Shown: positions 25,576 to 34,884 of the stretch, one piece after another
Numbering within the stretch: position 1 is the stretch's first letter
How the letters are laid out: every line of letters begins with the position of its first letter
NCBI RefSeq assembly: GCF_011947225.1
Contig: NZ_JAATVW010000004.1
Coordinates: forward strand, 335,745-399,744
DNA: 64,000 bases
Direction of reading: 5' to 3'
Source of the DNA: Planosporangium flavigriseum
Lineage (GTDB): Bacteria; Actinomycetota; Actinomycetes; Mycobacteriales; Micromonosporaceae
Notes under the pieces: generated by a model
The model's database searches: none
What the model was told of the DNA's origin: nothing
Seen by the model: only the letters and a program-made list of their open reading frames with translations
Made by a program: the position numbers and the translations under genes

Positions 25576-25612
25576 ACCGGCGCTCCACGCGTCGACCGCG
25601 TGGAGCGCCGGT
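25576..25612 (-). terminator. Strong terminator after the second OsmC gene
   Basis: A perfect 16-bp inverted repeat: ACCGGCGCTCCACGCG at 25576-25591 and its complement at 25597-25612, with loop TCGAC. It lies 20 bp past the stop of the minus-strand OsmC gene. Confidence 0.85.
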
Positions 25613-25631
25613 TATCGGTGGTACGGAAGGC

Positions 25632-26057
25632 TCAGACCAGCGTGGCGTCGAGCGTGATCTCGACGGTGGCGAGCGCCTTGGAGACCGGGCAGTTCACCTT
25701 CGCCTGCTCGGCGATCTTCTGGAACTCGGCCTCGTCGATGCCGGGCACGCTTCCCTGCGTGACCAGGTCGATCCGGGTGATGCCGAAGCCGGCATCGGTC
25801 TTGTTCAAGTGAACGCTGGCCCGGGTGTCGACCGAGTTCGGTACGTGGCCGGCCTGGGACAGCGCGTTGGCGAACGCCATCGAGAAGCAGCCGGCGTGGG
25901 CGGCGGCGATGAGCTCCTCCGGGTTGGTCCCCTGGCCGTCCTCGAAGCGGGAAGGGAACGAGTACGGCCCCTCGAAGGCCCCGGAGCCGAGCGCCATGGT
26001 GCCGGCGCCTTCTTTGAGCGAACCCTGCCAGCGGGCAGATGATGTACGAGTTGGCAT
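25632..26057 (-). CDS. OsmC/Ohr family peroxiredoxin-like protein
   Basis: A 141-residue protein starting at ATG 26057 (MPTRTSSARWQGSL). Redox cysteines are C57 (AAHAGCFSMAFANAL) and C123 (KVNCPVSKAL), the normal OsmC spacing. The sequence is closer to the classical OsmC than the protein at 4289. It reduces organic peroxides in the cytoplasm. An extension of the frame upstream of 26057 lacks OsmC similarity and is not adopted. A strong hairpin follows. Confidence 0.94.
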   Translation of the reverse strand: MPTRTSSARWQGSLKEGAGTMALGSGAFEGPYSFPSRFEDGQGTNPEELIAAAHAGCFSMAFANALSQAGHVPNSVDTRASVHLNKTDAGFGITRIDLVTQGSVPGIDEAEFQKIAEQAKVNCPVSKALATVEITLDATLV

Positions 26058-26104
26058 AAGTGTGACGCTAGCCCATTCGGTTGGACGGGTGCGACGATCC
26101 ACTG

Positions 26105-26617
26105 ATGCCGCGCCCACTTTCCACCGCGACCGGTGCTCTGCTGGGCGGGGCCGGTCTGTGCGCCGGGATCGCGTCGCTGGCCGTTCCGTGGGGCCGGTAC
26201 CGGGCACGTGGCACCGTGCTCGGCGGGCAGCCCGCCCCCGACCCGGTGTCGGCCGCGGTGTTCCAGGTGCCCGGCGGTACGTGGTACCTGCTCGCGCTGG
26301 GCCTGCTCGCGGGCCTGCTCGCGATCGCCGCGCTGGACACCGGGCGAGCGGTCAAGCTGGCCCTCAGCGTGGCGCCGAGCCTTGGCATCGTCACCGCGGT
26401 GCTCGTCATCGCCCTGGCGAACGGTGTCGCCACCACCGCGGGCCGGATCGACGCGATAGGGCTCGCCGGTCTGGAGATAACCGGGGAGACGGCGTACGGG
26501 GTGTGGCTCGGCCTGGCCGCCGGCCCGCTGCTCGGATTCGGCGCGGGCGCGGTGGCGCTGGGGCGTCGACGGCACCACGCTCCCGTTGCTGGGGCGGGCG
26601 CCCCGCTCACGGAATGA
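26105..26617 (+). CDS. Four-helix membrane protein, unknown function
   Basis: A 170-residue protein with four hydrophobic segments, the first carrying ASLAVPWGRYR, then an extracytoplasmic loop before helix 2. It starts at ATG 26105 (a TTG at 26081 is less likely). The same architecture (helix 1 with a PW motif, a long first loop, then three helices) appears in the protein at 29629, and the two genes bracket the pyruvyl transferase and oxidoreductase genes. No family recognised. The end of the gene forms half of a terminator hairpin. Confidence 0.75.
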   Translation: MPRPLSTATGALLGGAGLCAGIASLAVPWGRYRARGTVLGGQPAPDPVSAAVFQVPGGTWYLLALGLLAGLLAIAALDTGRAVKLALSVAPSLGIVTAVLVIALANGVATTAGRIDAIGLAGLEITGETAYGVWLGLAAGPLLGFGAGAVALGRRRHHAPVAGAGAPLTE

Positions 26618-26633
26618 GCAGGGCGCCCGCCCC
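26591..26633 (+). terminator. GC-rich hairpin overlapping the end of the membrane protein gene
   Basis: GGGGCGGGCGCCC at 26591-26603 and its exact complement at 26621-26633, a 13-bp stem with a 17-nt loop that includes the stop codon (26615-26617). It probably ends the transcript. Confidence 0.7.
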
Positions 26634-26856
26634 ACGAAGAGGGGAAGGTCCAGGTCCGCTCCGCACCCGGGTCAGGTGTCTGGTGTATCAGTGCGCGCAC
26701 AAACATGGCCAGCTGCGTTTTCGCCGCGCGCGTGGGGGTAGGCAAGGCGAGCCCCACTAGGGGCGCAGATCCGTGACGAGAGGCGGGTGCGGCCGTTCCT
26801 TCGCTGGCACGTGGGTGGGAAGTGTCGCGAGGCAGTGCCTGAGGCCAAGGAACGCA

Positions 26857-27990
26857 ATGACAAACGCAAACGGCCCGACCGTCGGGGTCCTCGGCTCCTA
26901 CGGTGGAATGAACCTTGGCGACGAGGCGATTCTGACGAGCCTGCTAGGAGATCTGCGCCAGCGTCGGCCCGACGCTCACGTCGTTGTGTTCTCCCGCAAC
27001 CCGGAGTACACCCAAGTGGCTTTCCCGGACATCGAGGCCACCGGATGGGAGGGTGTGAACCGCGAGCGCATGGCGGAGGCGCTGTGCCGGCTCGACCTGC
27101 TGATTCTCGGCGGCGGCGGGATCCTGTACAACACCGAGGCCCGCCGTTATCTGAGGTTGGTGGCGGAGGCGCAGGAGTGCGGGGTGCCGGTGTTCACCTA
27201 CGCGGTGGGCGCCGGGCCGCTCACCGACGGCGTCGACTGCGGATTGACCAGGGAGACCCTGCAGAAGGCGCTTGAGGTCACCGTGCGCGACGAGGGGTCG
27301 AAGCTGGCTCTGGAGGAGGCCGGGGTGCGCTGTCCGGTGACGGTGACCGCCGATCCCGCGATGCTCCTGCAACCCGAGGAGTTCTGCCGGGACGCGCTGC
27401 GGACGGAGGGGGTACCCGACGGGTGGCGAATGATCGGGATGAGCGTGCGCGAGCCGGGTCGGGCGGCCCAGAGCCTCGACGTCGACGCGTACCACCAACT
27501 GCTGGCCCACGTCGCCGACTTCCTGGTCCACCGGCTGGACGCGCAGTTGGTGTTCGTACCGATGGAGCGGCAGGACATCGCCCACTCGCACGCCGTGCTG
27601 TCGTACATGTCCGCGGCGGATCGAGGCCGCGTGCTGAACAACAACTACCGGCCGTGCCAGGTGCTGGGGCTGATGCGCCACCTCGACCTGGCCGTGGGCA
27701 TGCGCCTGCACTTTCTGATCTTCGCCGCTATCGCCGGGGTTCCGGTGCTCCCGCTGCCCTACGCCGGCAAGGTGTTCGACTTCGCCAAGGAGATCGGCGC
27801 TCCCTCGTTGGGCGGCGTCGTACGCGAGGCGGCCGGTCCGCTCCTCGCCGAGGTGGATCGGCTGTGGGACGAACGTTGGCTGCGTATCCGCGATACCACC
27901 AGCCGGCTGGCGGGGCTGCGTGAGCGCGCCGCCCTGACCGGCGAGCGCCTGAGCCAACACCTGGAACGGATCATGCCGGTCCCGGCGTGA
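26857..27990 (+). CDS. Polysaccharide pyruvyl transferase family protein
   Basis: A 377-residue protein from ATG 26857. It has the family N-terminus GVLGSYGGMNLGDEAILTSLL, the middle LLILGGGGILYN and TYAVGAGPLT, and the C-terminal histidine stretch AVGMRLHFLIFAAIAGVPVLPLPYAGKVFDFA. The family (CsaB, WcaK-like) adds ketal pyruvate groups to cell-wall or exopolysaccharide sugars. No other polysaccharide genes are adjacent. Its stop overlaps a GTG that could start the oxidoreductase gene (GTGA at 27987-27990). Upstream, 26634-26856 has no gene but holds the palindrome GCCCCACTAGGGGC at 26753-26766. Confidence 0.88.
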   Translation: MTNANGPTVGVLGSYGGMNLGDEAILTSLLGDLRQRRPDAHVVVFSRNPEYTQVAFPDIEATGWEGVNRERMAEALCRLDLLILGGGGILYNTEARRYLRLVAEAQECGVPVFTYAVGAGPLTDGVDCGLTRETLQKALEVTVRDEGSKLALEEAGVRCPVTVTADPAMLLQPEEFCRDALRTEGVPDGWRMIGMSVREPGRAAQSLDVDAYHQLLAHVADFLVHRLDAQLVFVPMERQDIAHSHAVLSYMSAADRGRVLNNNYRPCQVLGLMRHLDLAVGMRLHFLIFAAIAGVPVLPLPYAGKVFDFAKEIGAPSLGGVVREAAGPLLAEVDRLWDERWLRIRDTTSRLAGLRERAALTGERLSQHLERIMPVPA

Positions 27991-28046
27991 CGGCCGAGCC
28001 CGATCCGGCGGTTGAGAAGATCATGACTGCCGGGCACGATCACAGG

Positions 28047-29639
28047 ATGTCGAACGCGTACGACGTGATCGTGGTCGGCGGCGGCCACAACGGCCTGGTG
28101 GCCGCGGCGTACCTCGCCAAGGCGGGCCGCCGGGTGCTCGTCTGCGAACGCCGCCACACGGTCGGCGGGGCGGCGGTCTCGGAGCATCCGTTCGGCCCGG
28201 ACTTCACTGTGACCTCGCTGTCGTACGTGGTGAGCCTGCTGCCGCAGCAGATGGTGCGCGACCTCAAGCTGAGAGAGCACGGCTACCGCGTGTACCCGCA
28301 GGGGCCGTACTTCGCGCCCCGCCGCGACGGCGGGTACCTGTCGCTGCCCGACGATCCGGTGGCGCGGGCGAAGGAGATCGCGAAGTTCTCCAGCCGGGAC
28401 GCCGAGGCCTACGAACGATGGAACGCCTGGCTGGAGAGGCTGGGCGGCCTCGTCGGCCCGCTGCTGGAGTCAATCCCGCCGAAGCTCGGCTCGAAGAAGC
28501 CACGGGACCTGCTGGGACAGGTCGCCCTGGCAGCGAAGCTGCGCAAGGTCGACGTACGCGAAGCGTTCGATTTGACCCGGCTGTTCACGGCGAGCATCGC
28601 GGACCTGGTGGAGGAGCGCTTCGCCAGCGACGCGCTGCGCGGCCTGCTCAGCGTCTCCGGCGTGATCGGCACCTGGGCCGGCCCGCGCAGCGCCGGGACG
28701 GCGTACGTGATGCTGCACCACCATGTCGGTGACACGGCCTGGGGGTTTCCGCGTGGCGGCATGGGCGGTGTGACGCAGGCGCTCGCCGGTGCCGCCAGAG
28801 CGTTCGGCGCGGAGATCCGCACCGGGGCGCCGGTGGGCCGCATCGACGTCGACGCCGGCCGGGTGCGCGGGGTGACCCTGGAGTCGGGTGAGGAGATCGC
28901 GGCGAGCACCGTCATCACCACCGCCCACCCGAAGATCTCCTTCCTGCGTTTGGTGGAGCGGTCGCAGCTACCCGAGGACTTCGTCGCCGACATCGAGTCC
29001 TGGCAGACCCGCTCGGGCACGGTCAAAATCAACTTCGCGGTCGACACGTTGCCCACGTTCACCGCGCACCCCGACTACGACCCGTCGATCTACGGCGGCA
29101 CGATCGTCCTGGCCGAGTCGCTCGACGACGTGGAGAACGCCTACCAGGAGGCGGTCGCGGGGCGGGCGGCGACAAGTGCGTTCGCCGACATCTGCATCCC
29201 GTCGGTCTTCGACGACTCACTCGCCCCGCGGGGCAAGCACGTCGTCAGCGCGTTCACCCAGTGGGTGCCGCACACCTGGGCCCGGAACCCGGACCCCGAC
29301 GAGCTCACGGCGTACGCCGACCGGCTCACCGCCCGGATCGAGGCGGTCGCGCCGGGGTTCATCGACTCGATCATTGGACGGCAGGTCATCGGCCCGGACA
29401 CCATGGAGCGCGAGTACGGGCTCGTCGGCGGCAACATCTTCCACGGCGAGCTGACGCCGGGGCAGATGTTCCACTGCCGGCCCGCCGCCGGGTACGCCGA
29501 CCTGCGCACCCCGGTACGCGGGCTCTACCAGGCCGGATCCGCCACGCACGGCGGCGGCGGGGTGACCGGTATCCCCGGGCGCAACGTGGTCCGCCAGGTC
29601 TTACGCGACAGCCGACGGAAGGCAGCCGATGGGGAGTGA
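28047..29639 (+). CDS. FAD-dependent oxidoreductase (phytoene dehydrogenase-related, PYROXD2-like)
   Basis: A 530-residue flavoprotein. Residues 6-40 form the dinucleotide-binding motif (DVIVVGGGHNGLVAAAYLAK with a downstream acidic residue). The C-terminal FAD signature ends in GLYQAGSATHGGGGVTGIPGRNV. It is related to CrtI but belongs to the PYROXD2-like branch and is distinct from the clear CrtI at 53658. Its substrate is unknown. GTG 27987 would give 20 more residues and overlap the pyruvyl transferase stop; ATG 28047 is preferred because the FAD motif follows directly. Confidence 0.88.
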   Translation: MSNAYDVIVVGGGHNGLVAAAYLAKAGRRVLVCERRHTVGGAAVSEHPFGPDFTVTSLSYVVSLLPQQMVRDLKLREHGYRVYPQGPYFAPRRDGGYLSLPDDPVARAKEIAKFSSRDAEAYERWNAWLERLGGLVGPLLESIPPKLGSKKPRDLLGQVALAAKLRKVDVREAFDLTRLFTASIADLVEERFASDALRGLLSVSGVIGTWAGPRSAGTAYVMLHHHVGDTAWGFPRGGMGGVTQALAGAARAFGAEIRTGAPVGRIDVDAGRVRGVTLESGEEIAASTVITTAHPKISFLRLVERSQLPEDFVADIESWQTRSGTVKINFAVDTLPTFTAHPDYDPSIYGGTIVLAESLDDVENAYQEAVAGRAATSAFADICIPSVFDDSLAPRGKHVVSAFTQWVPHTWARNPDPDELTAYADRLTARIEAVAPGFIDSIIGRQVIGPDTMEREYGLVGGNIFHGELTPGQMFHCRPAAGYADLRTPVRGLYQAGSATHGGGGVTGIPGRNVVRQVLRDSRRKAADGE

Positions 29640-30294
29640 GCAGCCGAGCATCATCGAAAACGGCGGTGGGGAGCGAGTCCCCGTGACGGTCGTACGCGGA
29701 GCCGGTCTCGGCTGCGCGCTGGCCGGGTTCGGCCTGCTCGTCGCCGCGCAACTGCTGCCGTGGCTGTCCGCGACGACCAGTCCGCTGCAACAGGATTTCC
29801 CGACGAGTACCGGCGGCCGGCTGGAGCGGAGCCTCGTCGAACTGCCCCTGCCGACCGAGATCTTCAACCTCGGCTGGCTGATGGTGCTCGGCGCCGTGGC
29901 GACCGCGCTCGCCGTACGCGGCGCTGCCCGGCGGGTCGTGGTGGCGGCCGGCCTCGGCCTGGTCGGTGGCGAGTTGGCGCTGCTCATCGGCATGACCCGC
30001 ACGATCAAACGCAGCGGGCTCTTCCGCGGCACCTTCCCCCAGACGGCTCTGGCCAGTCACCTGGAGACCGGCGTGTACTGCGCGTACGCCGCGCTGGTGA
30101 TGTTCGCCCTCGCGCTGCTGCTGGCCGGCGGCGTTCCGCTGTGGCTGCGCCGGCGCGCCACGCCAGCCACCGAGGCCGAGCCGGTCGGGCCCGCGGACCT
30201 GACGGTCACCGCGGCCCCGACCACGGACCCGGCGTTGTGGGCACGCGATCCGCACACCGATATCGAAGTGGGCGGACGACAGTCAGAACGGTAA
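29629..30294 (+). CDS. Four-helix membrane protein with cytoplasmic tail
   Basis: A 221-residue protein overlapping the end of the preceding gene by 11 bp. Four hydrophobic segments (about 25-45, 80-100, 105-125, 145-170) have a PW motif after the first ([10 protein letters not shown]), followed by a hydrophilic tail (about 175-221). It resembles the membrane protein at 26105 in design. No known family. It ends 11 bp before the serS start, so it is likely to be transcribed with serS. Confidence 0.75.
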   Translation: MGSEQPSIIENGGGERVPVTVVRGAGLGCALAGFGLLVAAQLLPWLSATTSPLQQDFPTSTGGRLERSLVELPLPTEIFNLGWLMVLGAVATALAVRGAARRVVVAAGLGLVGGELALLIGMTRTIKRSGLFRGTFPQTALASHLETGVYCAYAALVMFALALLLAGGVPLWLRRRATPATEAEPVGPADLTVTAAPTTDPALWARDPHTDIEVGGRQSER

Positions 30295-30305
30295 GCTCAC
30301 GCATC

Positions 30306-31568
30306 GTGATTGACCTGCGCTTGGTACGAGAAAATCCCGATCTGGTGCGAGCCAGCCAGCGTGCCCGCGGTGCCTCGGAGGACGCCGTCGACGCGCTGCT
30401 CGCCGCCGACGAGGCCCGCCGGTCGGCCGTCGCCCGCTTCGAAGCGCTGCGCGCCGAGCAGAAGCAGCTCGGCAAGCAGATGCCGAAGGCGCAGGGCGCG
30501 GAGCGGGAAGCGCTGCTGTCGCGTACCAAGGAGCTTTCCCAGCAGGTCAAGGAGGCGGAGTCCGCCGCCGACGCCGCCGACGCCGCCCTGCGCCGCGCGC
30601 AGATGGCCGTGCCGAACGTCGTCGAGGAGGGCGCCCCGCCCGGCGGCGAGGACGACTTCGTCGTACTGCGGGAAGTGGGCGACAAGCCGCGCATCGACAA
30701 CCCGCGCGACCACCTGGAGATCGGTGAGGCGCTCGGTGCGATCGACGTCGAGCGCGGTGCGAAGGTGTCCGGCAGCCGGTTCTACTACCTGACCGGGGTG
30801 GGCGCCCTGCTCGAACTCGGTCTGCTCCAGCTGGCGATCCAGCAGGCCGTCGAGCACGGGCTGACGCCGGTGATCCCGCCGGTGCTGGTCAAGCCGGAGG
30901 CGATGGAGGGCACCGGGTTCCTCGGCGAGCACGCCAGCGAGGTGTACCGGCTCGAAGCCGACGACCTGTACCTCGTCGGCACGTCGGAGGTCCCGCTCGC
31001 GGCGTACCACAGCGGCGAGATCCTCGACCTGAACCAGGGGCGCCGCTACGCCGGCTGGTCGACGTGCTTCCGTCGGGAGGCCGGCTCGTACGGCAAGGAC
31101 GTGCGCGGGATCCTGCGGGTGCACCAGTTCGACAAGGTGGAGATGTTCTCGTACGTGCGGCCGGAGGAGGCACACGACGAGCACCAGCGGCTGCTCGCGT
31201 GGCAGGAGGAGATGCTGGCCAAGGTCGAGGTGCCCTACCGGGTGATCGACGTGGCGGCCGGCGACCTCGGCTCGAGCGCAGCGCGCAAGTTCGACATCGA
31301 GGCGTGGGTGCCGTCACAGGGCCGGTACCGTGAGGTCACGTCCACGTCGAACTGCACGACGTACCAGGCCCGGCGCCTCAACATCCGGTACCGCGACGAA
31401 GAGGGCAAGACGCAGTTCGCGGCGACGCTCAACGGCACCCTGGCCACGACCCGCTGGCTGATCCCGATCCTGGAGAACCACCAGCAGCCGGACGGTTCGG
31501 TACGGGTACCGAAGGCTCTCCAGCCCTTCCTCGGCGGTCGCGACGTCCTGGAGCCGACCAACCGGTAG
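30306..31568 (+). CDS. serS: Serine--tRNA ligase
   Basis: A 420-residue class II synthetase starting at GTG 30306. The N-terminus [18 protein letters not shown] leads into the tRNA-binding coiled-coil arm (about residues 30-105, rich in Ala, Glu, Lys and Gln). Motif 2 is [29 protein letters not shown] and motif 3 lies in [20 protein letters not shown]. It charges tRNA-Ser and also tRNA-Sec. The gene is preceded closely by the membrane protein gene and is the clearest housekeeping anchor in this section. Confidence 0.97.
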   Translation: MIDLRLVRENPDLVRASQRARGASEDAVDALLAADEARRSAVARFEALRAEQKQLGKQMPKAQGAEREALLSRTKELSQQVKEAESAADAADAALRRAQMAVPNVVEEGAPPGGEDDFVVLREVGDKPRIDNPRDHLEIGEALGAIDVERGAKVSGSRFYYLTGVGALLELGLLQLAIQQAVEHGLTPVIPPVLVKPEAMEGTGFLGEHASEVYRLEADDLYLVGTSEVPLAAYHSGEILDLNQGRRYAGWSTCFRREAGSYGKDVRGILRVHQFDKVEMFSYVRPEEAHDEHQRLLAWQEEMLAKVEVPYRVIDVAAGDLGSSAARKFDIEAWVPSQGRYREVTSTSNCTTYQARRLNIRYRDEEGKTQFAATLNGTLATTRWLIPILENHQQPDGSVRVPKALQPFLGGRDVLEPTNR

Positions 31569-31657
31569 TCCGCTGTTCGGGCCGATTTCGCCCTGATGTG
31601 GGCGGGCTCACCTGTTGGCGAGGTACGGTTGCTGCCCGCTTACGCCAGGAGGCGAGC

Positions 31658-32491
31658 ATGATCAGGCACCAGACCAGGCCTGGCCTGCCCAAGCTGATCG
31701 CGACCGATCTCGACGGCACGTTGGTGCGCAGCGATGACACGGTCAGCGCGTACACGCTCGAGGTGCTGGCCCGGGTCAAAGCCGCCGGCATCCCGATCGT
31801 CGGCGCCACCGGCCGTGGCCCCCGCCTGATCGAACTGGTACGCACCGACATCCCGACCGCGGACTTCCTGGTCATGGGCGGCGGCAGCCGGGTCATCGAC
31901 CTGACCGACCCCGACGTGCCGCTGGTGCTACGCGACGAGCGCCTCGACGGCGACGTGCTGGCTGAGTTGCTGGCGACCCTGGAGCGCGAGATCGGCCCGC
32001 TGTCCGTGCTGGTGGAGGCCAGTGACGAGCCCCGGTCGCCGCTGTGGGGAGACGTCCACCCGGCGTGGCGATACCCCGAGGTCGTGGAGGCGAGGGTACG
32101 GGCGGAAGCCCTCGTCGGCCGCGTGATCAAGGGGTTCGCCTACCACGACAGCTACGACGCCGACCAGTTGGTCGAGGTCGCCCGCCGGCTGATCGATCCG
32201 TCGATCGCGACGGTGACCCAGGCCGGGCTCGGGTACATCGAGATCTGCCCACCGGGCGTGGACAAGGCCACCGGCCTGTCGGTGGTGGCGCAGGTCCTGG
32301 GCATGGACCCGGCCGACGTGCTGGTCTTCGGCGACATGCCCAACGATCTGCCGATGTTCGACTGGGCGGGTTTCGGTCGGGTCGCCGTCGCCAACGCGCA
32401 CCCTCAGGTGCTGGCGGTGGCGGACGAGGTCACCGGGTCGAATGACGCCGACGGAGTCGCCGTCTATCTGGATGCCATGCTGTCGGCGTGA
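31658..32491 (+). CDS. HAD superfamily (Cof-type) hydrolase 1
   Basis: A 277-residue phosphatase from ATG 31658 (RBS AGGAGG at 31649-31654). HAD motif I is ATDLDGTLV (the first Asp is the nucleophile), motif II is VGATGRGPR, and motif IV is VLVFGDMPNDLPMFDWAGF. This is the Cof/type IIB layout. Such enzymes hydrolyse sugar phosphates or pyridoxal phosphate. It is followed directly by a paralogue whose GTG start overlaps its stop. Confidence 0.94.
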   Translation: MIRHQTRPGLPKLIATDLDGTLVRSDDTVSAYTLEVLARVKAAGIPIVGATGRGPRLIELVRTDIPTADFLVMGGGSRVIDLTDPDVPLVLRDERLDGDVLAELLATLEREIGPLSVLVEASDEPRSPLWGDVHPAWRYPEVVEARVRAEALVGRVIKGFAYHDSYDADQLVEVARRLIDPSIATVTQAGLGYIEICPPGVDKATGLSVVAQVLGMDPADVLVFGDMPNDLPMFDWAGFGRVAVANAHPQVLAVADEVTGSNDADGVAVYLDAMLSA

Positions 32492-33291
32492 GAATGCGGC
32501 TGGTGGCCACGGACCTGGACGGGACGCTGGTACGAAACGACTTCACGATCGGTGTCCGCAGCGTCGCCGCCCTCGAGCGGGTCCATGGGCTCGGCGGGGC
32601 TGTCGTCCTGGTCACCGGGCGTCCGATCCGCTGGCTGTACCCCGTGTACGAGCACCTGCCGATCCAGCCGCTCGCCGTGGTGGCCAACGGCGCGGCCGTC
32701 TACGACCCGGTCGACGACAAGGTCCTGCACTCGAGGCCGCTCGAGCCGGCGGCCATCGCGGAGGCGTGCGCCCGGCTGCGGTCGGCGGTGCCCGGCGTGC
32801 GGTTCGCGGTCGAGACCGATGGCGGGCGGGTGATGCTGCACGAGCCGGCGTACGAGGTCGGCGGCTGGGAGATCCGGGGTGACGGGGTCCACGAGGTCCA
32901 CATTCAAGAACTCGCCGCCCAGCCAGCCGCGAAGCTGCTGGTCAATGCGGGTGCGCAGCCGCCGGATGCGTTCACCGCGCTGGTGGCCGACCTGCTGGAG
33001 GGGGTCGCCGAGGCCACCCACTCGTCGTCGAGCGGCATCGTCGAAGTGTCGGCCGCGGGCGTGACCAAAGCGGCCGGCCTGGCGTGGGTGGCCGAACGGC
33101 TCGGCGTGGCGCCGCACGAGGTCGTCGCGTTCGGCGACATGCCCAACGACCTGCCGATGTTCGCGTGGTCGGGGCGTGGCGTGGCGGTAGCCAACGCACA
33201 CCCGGCGGTGCTCGCGGCCGCCGACGACGTGACCGCGGCCAACGACGCCGACGGGGTCGCGGCGTACCTGGAGCGCCTGCTCGACGCCTAG
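32488..33291 (+). CDS. HAD superfamily (Cof-type) hydrolase 2
   Basis: A 267-residue paralogue of the preceding enzyme: motif I VATDLDGTLV, motif II VLVTGRPIRW, motif IV VVAFGDMPNDLPMFAWSG. GTG 32488 overlaps the upstream stop codon (GTGA), so the two are translated together; ATG 32494 is two codons later. The pair probably arose by tandem duplication. The stop (33289-33291) overlaps the stop of the convergent Bpa gene. Confidence 0.94.
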   Translation: MRMRLVATDLDGTLVRNDFTIGVRSVAALERVHGLGGAVVLVTGRPIRWLYPVYEHLPIQPLAVVANGAAVYDPVDDKVLHSRPLEPAAIAEACARLRSAVPGVRFAVETDGGRVMLHEPAYEVGGWEIRGDGVHEVHIQELAAQPAAKLLVNAGAQPPDAFTALVADLLEGVAEATHSSSSGIVEVSAAGVTKAAGLAWVAERLGVAPHEVVAFGDMPNDLPMFAWSGRGVAVANAHPAVLAAADDVTAANDADGVAAYLERLLDA

Positions 33292-33872
33292 ATGTACTGG
33301 CCGGTGCCACCGTCCGGCTGCTGGTTCGGTGGCATCATGCCGGGCATCATCCGGGCGGCCGCGCCGGCGGGCAGCGCGTGCCGGTTTCCGCCGCGGATCT
33401 GCTCCAACTGCATGCGGGCGGCCATCTGCTGGGCCATCAGCGCTGCCTGGATGCCGTGGAACAGCCCTTCAAGCCAGCCAACCAGCTGGGCCTGAGCGAT
33501 CCGCAGCTCAGCCTCGCTGGGGGTGCTGTTCTCCTCGAACGGCAGCGCCAGCCGGCTCAGCTCGTCGCGTAGCTCCGGGGCGAGCCCCTCCTCCAGCTCG
33601 ATGATCGATCGGCTGTGGATGTCGCGCAGGCGCTGCCGGCTCGCCTCGTCCAGCGGAGCGGCGCGGACCTCCTCCAGCAACTGTTTGATCATGCTGCCGA
33701 TGCGCATCACCTTCGCCGGCTGCTCGATCAGCTTGCTCGGGTCCTCGCCCTCGTCGCCCTGCTCCTGCTCGAGGTCGACGGTGCCGACGGGACGACCGTC
33801 CGGCCCCACCACGAGTACGGTGCGGTTCTGCTCGACGTCCGGGCGGTTCGGCTGCTCCTCGTTGTCGGCCAT
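33288..33872 (-). CDS. bpa: Bacterial proteasome activator (Bpa/PafE, DUF2587)
   Basis: A 194-residue protein of the DUF2587 family, which forms a dodecameric ring that docks on the 20S proteasome and opens its gate without ATP. Family features are the helical core VMRIGSMIKQLLEEVRAAPLDEASRQRLRDIHSRSIIELE and the C-terminal tail GTGQYI. In mycobacterial PafE the tail is GQYL; here the last residue is Ile. The N-terminus is acidic and disordered. The gene overlaps the stop of the HAD phosphatase gene on the other strand by two bases. No proteasome core gene is in the window. Confidence 0.93.
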   Translation of the reverse strand: MADNEEQPNRPDVEQNRTVLVVGPDGRPVGTVDLEQEQGDEGEDPSKLIEQPAKVMRIGSMIKQLLEEVRAAPLDEASRQRLRDIHSRSIIELEEGLAPELRDELSRLALPFEENSTPSEAELRIAQAQLVGWLEGLFHGIQAALMAQQMAARMQLEQIRGGNRHALPAGAAARMMPGMMPPNQQPDGGTGQYI

Positions 33873-33983
33873 GGCTCCAATCCTTACGTATGGCTGCGGT
33901 CGATCCGCAAGGCGCTCCCCGTGATCGTGACAAGTTTGCCCCAGGAGCCGGGTCGACCAAACCGATCGTGGCAGGCTGAGGCG

Positions 33984-34805
33984 ATGACGGCCGACCCTCG
34001 CGAGATCCTCGCCCGGTGGGCGCCAGGCCCCGACTTCACGGTCCGCTACGGCGACCATCCGGAGCACGTCGTGGATGTACGGCTGCCGGCCGGCGACCCG
34101 ACCGGTCCCCTGGTCATCTTCATCCACGGCGGGTTCTGGATGGCCGAGTTCGACCGGGCGCACACCGCGCCGCTCGCCGTCGACCTCGCCGCCCGCGGAT
34201 ACCCGGTCGCCACGATCGAGTTCCGGCGGATCGGGCAGGACGGCGGCGGCTGGCCGGGCACCTTCACGGACGTGTCGGCCGCGGTCGCGCGTACCCCCGG
34301 GCTCATCGCCGAGGCCCTGGCCGCGCAGGGCTGCCGCGTCCCCGACCTGGACCGGCCGGTCCTCGCCGGCCACTCGGCCGGCGGTCAGCTGGCGCTGTGG
34401 TACGCAAGTCGGCCCGCGACACCCGTACGCGGGGTGCTCGCGCTCGCGCCGGTCGCCGACCTCGCCCTCGGCCACCGGCTCGGGCTCGGTGACGGGGCGG
34501 TGGCGGCGTTGCTCGGTGGCGGCCCCGACGAGGTACCCGACCGGTACGAGGCGTGCGACCCGATGCGCCTGCTGCCGGCGGGGGTGCCGGCGGTTCTCGT
34601 GTTCGGCACCGAGGACGACCGGGTGCCGGTGGAGGTGGGGCGCTCCTATGTAAACGGTGCGCGCATGGCCGGTGATCACCCGGCCCTCATCGAGTTGCCG
34701 GATACCGAACACTTCGCAGTGATCGACCCCCGCTCGGCGGTATGGTCCACCGTACTTGGCGCGCTACACCGGCTCTCGGTCGAGCGGGACGTTGATGACG
34801 ATTGA
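33984..34805 (+). CDS. Alpha/beta hydrolase (kynurenine formamidase-like)
   Basis: A 273-residue hydrolase. HGGFWMAEFDRAH is the oxyanion-hole motif of the formamidase/carboxylesterase branch, GHSAGGQLALWYA holds the nucleophile Ser, and FGTEDDRVPVEV and LPDTEHFAVIDP supply the acid and His. Formamidase in tryptophan breakdown is one option; a generic esterase is another. The start ATG 33984 is the first after the divergent Bpa gene. No kyn genes are adjacent. Confidence 0.85.
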   Translation: MTADPREILARWAPGPDFTVRYGDHPEHVVDVRLPAGDPTGPLVIFIHGGFWMAEFDRAHTAPLAVDLAARGYPVATIEFRRIGQDGGGWPGTFTDVSAAVARTPGLIAEALAAQGCRVPDLDRPVLAGHSAGGQLALWYASRPATPVRGVLALAPVADLALGHRLGLGDGAVAALLGGGPDEVPDRYEACDPMRLLPAGVPAVLVFGTEDDRVPVEVGRSYVNGARMAGDHPALIELPDTEHFAVIDPRSAVWSTVLGALHRLSVERDVDDD

Positions 34806-34884
34806 CGCCTACCGCGAAAGCAGGTAGAACCCGCAACGGGGTTGCCGATTGGCTGGGCCCTGTCGATCTTTTACGGAGGATCAC

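Noticed and set aside
28047..29639. Second carotenoid biosynthesis cluster
   Set aside because: The enzyme is only a phytoene-dehydrogenase relative of the PYROXD2 type, with no crtB or crtE beside it; the real crt cluster is at 53.1-56.3 kb.
33873..34712. Long N-terminal extension of the Bpa reading frame
   Set aside because: The extension is antisense to the alpha/beta hydrolase gene and lacks DUF2587 similarity; ATG 33872 fits the family.
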